Shown: positions 60,050 through 64,000 of the stretch, piece after piece
Layout of the letters: the number at the start of each line of letters is the position of its first letter
Numbering within the stretch: the first letter of the stretch is position 1
NCBI RefSeq assembly: GCF_012932565.1
Contig: NZ_JABBYJ010000001.1
Location: 2,170,001-2,234,000, forward strand
Length of the DNA stretch: 64,000 nucleotides
Direction: 5' to 3'
Source of the DNA: Sneathiella limimaris
Lineage (GTDB): Bacteria > Pseudomonadota > Alphaproteobacteria > Sneathiellales > Sneathiellaceae
Position numbers and translations under genes: made by a program
The notes under the pieces: model-generated
Told to the model about the DNA's origin: nothing
The model's input: only the letters and a program-made list of their open reading frames with translations
Databases searched by the model: none

Positions 60050-62677
60050 CTAGTTTCTAAGACTCTTGTTGGCGATTTCAAACACATCATTTGAGATATT
60101 CGGCGCTTTTAAGATCCGCTCTAACTCCGCTTTCATTAAATTCTGGCGTTTCTCGCTGAAGCGTTTCCATTGACCCAAGGGGCCAATCAATCGGGCCGCA
60201 ATTTGAGGGTTGATAGTGTTCAGCTTAATAACCGCATCGCTAAGGAAGCGGTAACCATCCCCAGACGTCTTGTGGAAATGTCTCGGGTTTCCAGCTGCAA
60301 ATGCAGCGATTAGGGAACGTACCCTGTTTGGATTGAGATAGTTAAATGCAGGGTGGGAGAGGAGCTCCTGCACATCCTCCATTGCCTTATCGCGATAGGA
60401 CGTTGCCTGCAAAGTGAACCATTTGTCGATTACAAGTGCGTCATTTTCCCAACGCGCGTAATAGTCCTGCAGAACTTTTTCCCGATTGGGATGATTGGTG
60501 ACAACCAGCCGGCTAAGGGAGGAAATTTGATCCGTCATGTTGTCAGCATTGAAATACTGATATGTTGCCAGATTTATAAATTCCTCTTCTTTTAGGGATG
60601 TCAAAAACATCAAGGCACTATTTTTCAAAGACCGGTCACCGACGCTATCTTTGCCATGATGCGATTGATAAATGGATTGAAGTTTATCTTTATATGTACT
60701 GGCCAATGTTTTAATGGCGTTCTGCCGTTGTGCGTGAATCGTGTCTACATCAACGATATCCATTTGTTGGCCAATAAACTGCTCGCCCGGTAGTGTCATC
60801 GCAGCAGCCTTAAACTCAGGCTCTAGGGACTCATCATCCAGAAGATCACCAAATGCACTAATGAACGATTGTGGTAGAGCATTCTGGCTCGGGCTCTCAA
60901 TCATGTCGAGCAGGCATTTGATCGCAAGGCGTTGGCCAGCTTCCCAACGGTTAAATGGATCACTGTCATTTTTGAACAGATGCACCATGTTTCCATCGGC
61001 AGGATTTTGCTTGAGTTTCACGGGAGCTGAGAAATTCCGAAAGAGAGACGGGGTTGGTTTTTCAGAGATATTCTCGAAAGTGACAGTTTCCTCTTTTTCT
61101 TTCAGATTGAAAATCTCGCTTCCGGTTCCATGGATTCCGGTTAAAAGGTTATCGCCATTGGCGCCAACAAGACCCAGTTCCAAAGGGATATGAAGTGGTT
61201 TGGCATTAGGACCCGCTTTCGGGTTCTGTTGACGAATAGTCAGGCTGTAGGATTTGTTCTCTGGATCGTACTGATCTTCAACAAAAACCTCAGGAGTTCC
61301 GGGTTGGGTATACCACTCTCTGAATTGTTTGAGATCTATGCCGCTGCCGTCTTCGAGTGCCGCAATGAATTCTTCAGTTGTAACCGCCTGGCCGTCATGT
61401 CGATCAAAGTACAGATCCATGCCTTTCCGGAAGTTATCTTCTCCGAGGATGGTGTGCGCCATACGGATGACCTCTGCGCCTTTTTCATAAACTGTCGCGG
61501 TATAGAAATTGTTGATTTCAACGTAGCTCTGCGGCTGGATTGGATGGGCGAGGGGGCCTGCATCCTCCGGAAATTGAGCTGCTCTCAGTCTTTGGACATC
61601 TTCGATCCGCTTGACTGCGGCTGAGTTCATATCCGCAGAAAATTGCTGATCCCTGAAAACAGTCAATCCTTCTTTCAGCGTGAGTTGAAACCAATCACGG
61701 CAGGTGATGCGGTTGCCTGTCCAATTATGAAAATATTCATGGGCGATAACGCTCTCAATACCATCAAAGTCTGCATCTGTGGCTGTCTCCTTGGAGGCTA
61801 ATACATACTTGGAGTTAAAGATATTGAGACCTTTATTTTCCATAGCGCCCATATTGAAGTCACTGACAGCGACGATCATGAAAATATCTAGGTCATATTC
61901 CCGGCCATATTTCTCCTCGTCCCAGCGCATCGATTTTTTCAACGAGGTCATAGCGTGCGCGCATTTATCCTCATTTCCTTTTTCAACAAAGATCTGGAGT
62001 TTGACCTGGCGTCCTGAACGCGTGACAAAGCTGTCCTCAACAGAACCGAGGTCACCGGCAACCAAAGCAAATAGATAGGCAGGTTTTGGAAAGGGATCTA
62101 CCCATAGATTGTAAAACCGTCCGTCTTCCAAATTTCCACTTTCAATCAAGTTTCCGTTGGAGAGCATGACCGGGTATTTGTTTTGATCGCCGATGATCTT
62201 GGTCGTAAATTTCGCCATCACATCCGGACGATCAAGGAAGTAGGTAATCTTCCGAAAACCCTCAGCCTCACACTGAGTGCAGAAATTACCACTAGATTTA
62301 TAAAGACCCTCTAGGGCTGTGTTTTCCTGTGGTTTGATCCGTGTTACGATTTTGACTGTGAAATCATCAGACGGTGCGAGAAACGCTATGTCCTTGCTCG
62401 ATAGAGTATATTCGGAACTGTCCAACAGCCTGTCTGCAACAGTTATCGAAACAAGATCGAGATCCTCTCCGTGTAGATGGATTTGATTTCCACCATCCTG
62501 CAACCTCTTCATTTGCAGTTCAGAGGTCACACGAGTTTCCTCCTCGCCCAACTCAACAGTAAGAAAAATGTCGGAGATCGTGAATAATGGGGGGGAGTAA
62601 TCTTTTAAGTAGATTGTAGAGGGGGTGGCAGCCGAAGAGGTCACTATCAAATCCTTTGCGCTCAGGTTGAGACTCAA
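60050..62677 (-). CDS. pepN: Aminopeptidase N
   Basis: An 875-residue M1-family metallopeptidase, removing N-terminal residues from peptides in the cytoplasm. The substrate motif GAMEN is at 277-281; zinc is held by H313, H317 (HEYFHNW) and E336 (LKEGLTVF). The length and the late helical domain fit the long gammaproteobacterial-type PepN. No neighbour suggests a special role. Confidence 0.96.
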   Translation of the reverse strand: MSLNLSAKDLIVTSSAATPSTIYLKDYSPPLFTISDIFLTVELGEEETRVTSELQMKRLQDGGNQIHLHGEDLDLVSITVADRLLDSSEYTLSSKDIAFLAPSDDFTVKIVTRIKPQENTALEGLYKSSGNFCTQCEAEGFRKITYFLDRPDVMAKFTTKIIGDQNKYPVMLSNGNLIESGNLEDGRFYNLWVDPFPKPAYLFALVAGDLGSVEDSFVTRSGRQVKLQIFVEKGNEDKCAHAMTSLKKSMRWDEEKYGREYDLDIFMIVAVSDFNMGAMENKGLNIFNSKYVLASKETATDADFDGIESVIAHEYFHNWTGNRITCRDWFQLTLKEGLTVFRDQQFSADMNSAAVKRIEDVQRLRAAQFPEDAGPLAHPIQPQSYVEINNFYTATVYEKGAEVIRMAHTILGEDNFRKGMDLYFDRHDGQAVTTEEFIAALEDGSGIDLKQFREWYTQPGTPEVFVEDQYDPENKSYSLTIRQQNPKAGPNAKPLHIPLELGLVGANGDNLLTGIHGTGSEIFNLKEKEETVTFENISEKPTPSLFRNFSAPVKLKQNPADGNMVHLFKNDSDPFNRWEAGQRLAIKCLLDMIESPSQNALPQSFISAFGDLLDDESLEPEFKAAAMTLPGEQFIGQQMDIVDVDTIHAQRQNAIKTLASTYKDKLQSIYQSHHGKDSVGDRSLKNSALMFLTSLKEEEFINLATYQYFNADNMTDQISSLSRLVVTNHPNREKVLQDYYARWENDALVIDKWFTLQATSYRDKAMEDVQELLSHPAFNYLNPNRVRSLIAAFAAGNPRHFHKTSGDGYRFLSDAVIKLNTINPQIAARLIGPLGQWKRFSEKRQNLMKAELERILKAPNISNDVFEIANKSLRN

Positions 62678-62741
62678 GGATAGTCAGAATAAGTGAGTTT
62701 TCAAGCCACAGAGATTGTTTATCTGACAATATCAGATTTGG

Positions 62742-63254
62742 TCAGTACCAGTTGCCAATTATTGTTGTGGAGCTTGGGTTGATAGGAAGTTGACTGGGAA
62801 CGCCCGGAACCAAACCCAGCATCATAAAATTATAGTTCAAGCCAGTGAGTTCTACTGTGATGAGAGTTTTGTACGCTAGCGAATATCCTACATTTCCAAT
62901 GTCATGGGCGGCATAAGTAACGTGAAGATTAGATGTCTTGAGTTCAGGGAGAACTTTCACCGCGTCTGTAATTACAGCCGTCATGTCGTTACAGGTGATC
63001 TTGGAACAATCAACTTTAGGATTTGCAAGCATAGTTGCTTGTGCAACCATTGGGCTTCTGATTGCAAGTTCACGTGCGATTAAGCGTGTGGCTTCGCCGG
63101 CGCGATGATAATGAAAAAATAGATTCACGAAATCAAGAAGCGCGAAGCAGATTATCACCAGCAGTGGCCCAATAAATGCAAATTCTACTAGAGTTGCACC
63201 CTTCGTATCTTTGATGAATTTGGAGAAATTAAACACCGATATGCGCCTGCTCAT
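62742..63254 (-). CDS. TadE-like pilus assembly protein (first)
   Basis: A 170-residue protein with the TadE motif KGATLVEFAFIGPLLVIICF at residues 18-37, a membrane helix with the conserved Glu. The rest is periplasmic with two Cys (CSKITC) that may pair. It overlaps the next upstream gene by 26 bases, so the two are coupled. Minor pilin-like proteins of this type help build Flp/Tad pili. Confidence 0.85.
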   Translation of the reverse strand: MSRRISVFNFSKFIKDTKGATLVEFAFIGPLLVIICFALLDFVNLFFHYHRAGEATRLIARELAIRSPMVAQATMLANPKVDCSKITCNDMTAVITDAVKVLPELKTSNLHVTYAAHDIGNVGYSLAYKTLITVELTGLNYNFMMLGLVPGVPSQLPINPSSTTIIGNWY

Positions 63255-63714
63255 GAGTTAAATCTATCATAAAATTTGTAAGGCCCAGAAAATCCAGAGA
63301 ACCAATGATGAGCGGCACGTAGGGCACACGAGCCCTTACGGTCACGACAGGTAGCAAGTTGCTGCCAGTAACTGAACTTTCCGAGGTCATGGTGTAATTA
63401 CTGATAGAAACACTAACGGAGGAGTTCGCCTTACCCCATCCTGCGACCAAGTTGCTACCGCTGCCATCATTTGTACCTGTTTTGACGATATTGGAAATTT
63501 CAGTCTCGCGAGCCGTGGTTAGAGGCAGATTGGATCGAGCGGCATAGAGAGCGCCTGCTCGAATACTTTTTTCTACAATCGCGCCTTGTACAACTGCATT
63601 TGCAAGCTCGATCATCCCAAAAACGATGACGACTAAAACAGGAAGATAGAGAGCAAACTCGACTGCGATTGCTCCCTCTCTATTTTTTCGGAAATTTCTA
63701 ATAGAGCTTAACAT
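63229..63714 (-). CDS. TadE-like pilus assembly protein (second)
   Basis: A 161-residue protein with REGAIAVEFALYLPVLVVIV at residues 12-31, again a TadE-type helix with Glu. The C-terminal part has VPYVPLIIGSLDFLGLTN. It overlaps the TadG-like gene upstream by 17 bases and the other TadE-like gene downstream by 26. All are leftward. Confidence 0.85.
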   Translation of the reverse strand: MLSSIRNFRKNREGAIAVEFALYLPVLVVIVFGMIELANAVVQGAIVEKSIRAGALYAARSNLPLTTARETEISNIVKTGTNDGSGSNLVAGWGKANSSVSVSISNYTMTSESSVTGSNLLPVVTVRARVPYVPLIIGSLDFLGLTNFMIDLTHEQAHIGV

Positions 63715-64000
63715 TCGCGTGGTACTCCGCTGAATTCGAAGGTGTCAAGCCCCGGACAATTTCACCGTAAATCGCAGCATTCGGTGGGTCCGGTACAAAT
63801 TCAGTCAGAAAGACTTCAATATAGTTACCTGAATTCGGGTAATGGCCATTGCCATGAATATTGTCTGCAATGCATTGCAATTGTGCTACTTGCACGAAGC
63901 GACGAGCCGCACCATTTGCCGCGACAGTATCGCTTGGCTCACCATCGTAGTTATTGTCATGTTTATTGGAGAGGTCACGGGGGACTTTGCTCGTCGTATT
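63698..64000 (-). CDS. C-terminal part of a TadG-like protein, cut by the window edge
   Basis: The frame is open to the right edge; about 100 residues are seen. The sequence NGAARRFVQVAQLQCIADNI, then GEIVRGLTPSNSAEYHANVKLY, has no known catalytic motif. The call as TadG-like rests mostly on its place before two TadE-like genes and on its weak resemblance to Tad-domain proteins. The real start is outside the window; an apparent internal start at 63895 should not be used. Confidence 0.55.
   Translation of the reverse strand, partial: NTTSKVPRDLSNKHDNNYDGEPSDTVAANGAARRFVQVAQLQCIADNIHGNGHYPNSGNYIEVFLTEFVPDPPNAAIYGEIVRGLTPSNSAEYHANVKLY

Noticed and set aside
63698-63895. Separate 65-residue gene at the right edge
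   Set aside because: The frame continues to the window edge without a stop, so this is the end of a larger gene, not a small one.
1-64000. tRNA, rRNA, CRISPR, insertion sequences, prophage
   Set aside because: None was seen: no cloverleaf-like segments in the gaps, no regularly spaced repeats outside coding regions, and no transposase or integrase motifs.

Overview
The window is chromosomal DNA of a flagellated alphaproteobacterium. The signs are the order gyrA-coaD-ppiB-queA-tgt behind ssb, the flagellar proteins FliX, a short FlgJ and a DUF6468 protein, an LdtR-type MarR regulator, DUF2336 proteins, a one-cysteine DksA and PAS_5 proteins. By eye the GC content is below 50 percent, low for the class. 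The gene set fits Rhodospirillales, Sneathiellales or Kiloniellales, but the genus cannot be fixed from sequence alone. No tRNA, rRNA, CRISPR array, insertion sequence or phage gene was seen.

Layout. (1) 1-67 is the end of ssb with its terminator. (2) 125-16000 is a metabolic and transport block lying between ssb and gyrA: LysE exporter/AraC regulator, serine hydrolase, a nitroreductase/acyl-CoA ligase/thiolase-like operon, a TetR/quinone reductase pair with two clear operators, a long acyl-CoA synthetase, a secreted metallo-beta-lactamase-fold protein, a TauABC-like transporter with an Lrp regulator, a DUF6356 membrane protein and TrkH. (3) 16181-22232 is housekeeping: gyrA, coaD, ppiB, queA, tgt. 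(4) 22225-34472 is signalling and mixed: an EAL protein, an unknown membrane protein, an ArsC/Spx-like protein, a ParA/RHH/PAS_5 trio, crotonase, nadK, moaA, and a histidine kinase between two DUF2336 proteins. (5) 35054-51925 is the regulator LdtR and a large flagellar cluster: flaG-like, flgN-like, flgJ-like, flgI, fliX, dksA, flgH-A-G-F, fliL, fliM, DUF6468, motE-like, cheZ-like, two MotB-like proteins and a giant TPR protein. (6) 51942-62677 is accessory and catabolic, and includes the most unusual locus: a 102-residue protein built on four copies of the motif GNMSPAFK next to a DUF6065 gene. (7) 62742-64000 is the start of a Tad-pilus cluster (TadE-like genes, end of a TadG-like gene).

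How it works together. The flagellar genes appear to be driven by sigma-54 promoters (three good -24/-12 matches) accompanied by a recurrent 13-bp element of the form GGYAAAAANTNCC, which resembles the ftr sites bound by FlbD in Caulobacter. fliX, the partner of FlbD there, lies in the same cluster. FliM and the CheZ-like protein carry nearly the same short acidic CheY-type docking peptide, one near its N-terminus and the other at its C-terminus, suggesting both compete for phosphorylated CheY. FliM has an extra 15-residue acidic tandem repeat in front of that peptide.

The best candidates for undescribed biology are the GNMSPAFK repeat protein with DUF6065, the operon with a thiolase that keeps two but has lost two catalytic residues, the ParA/RHH/PAS_5 trio, and the repeat-extended FliM.
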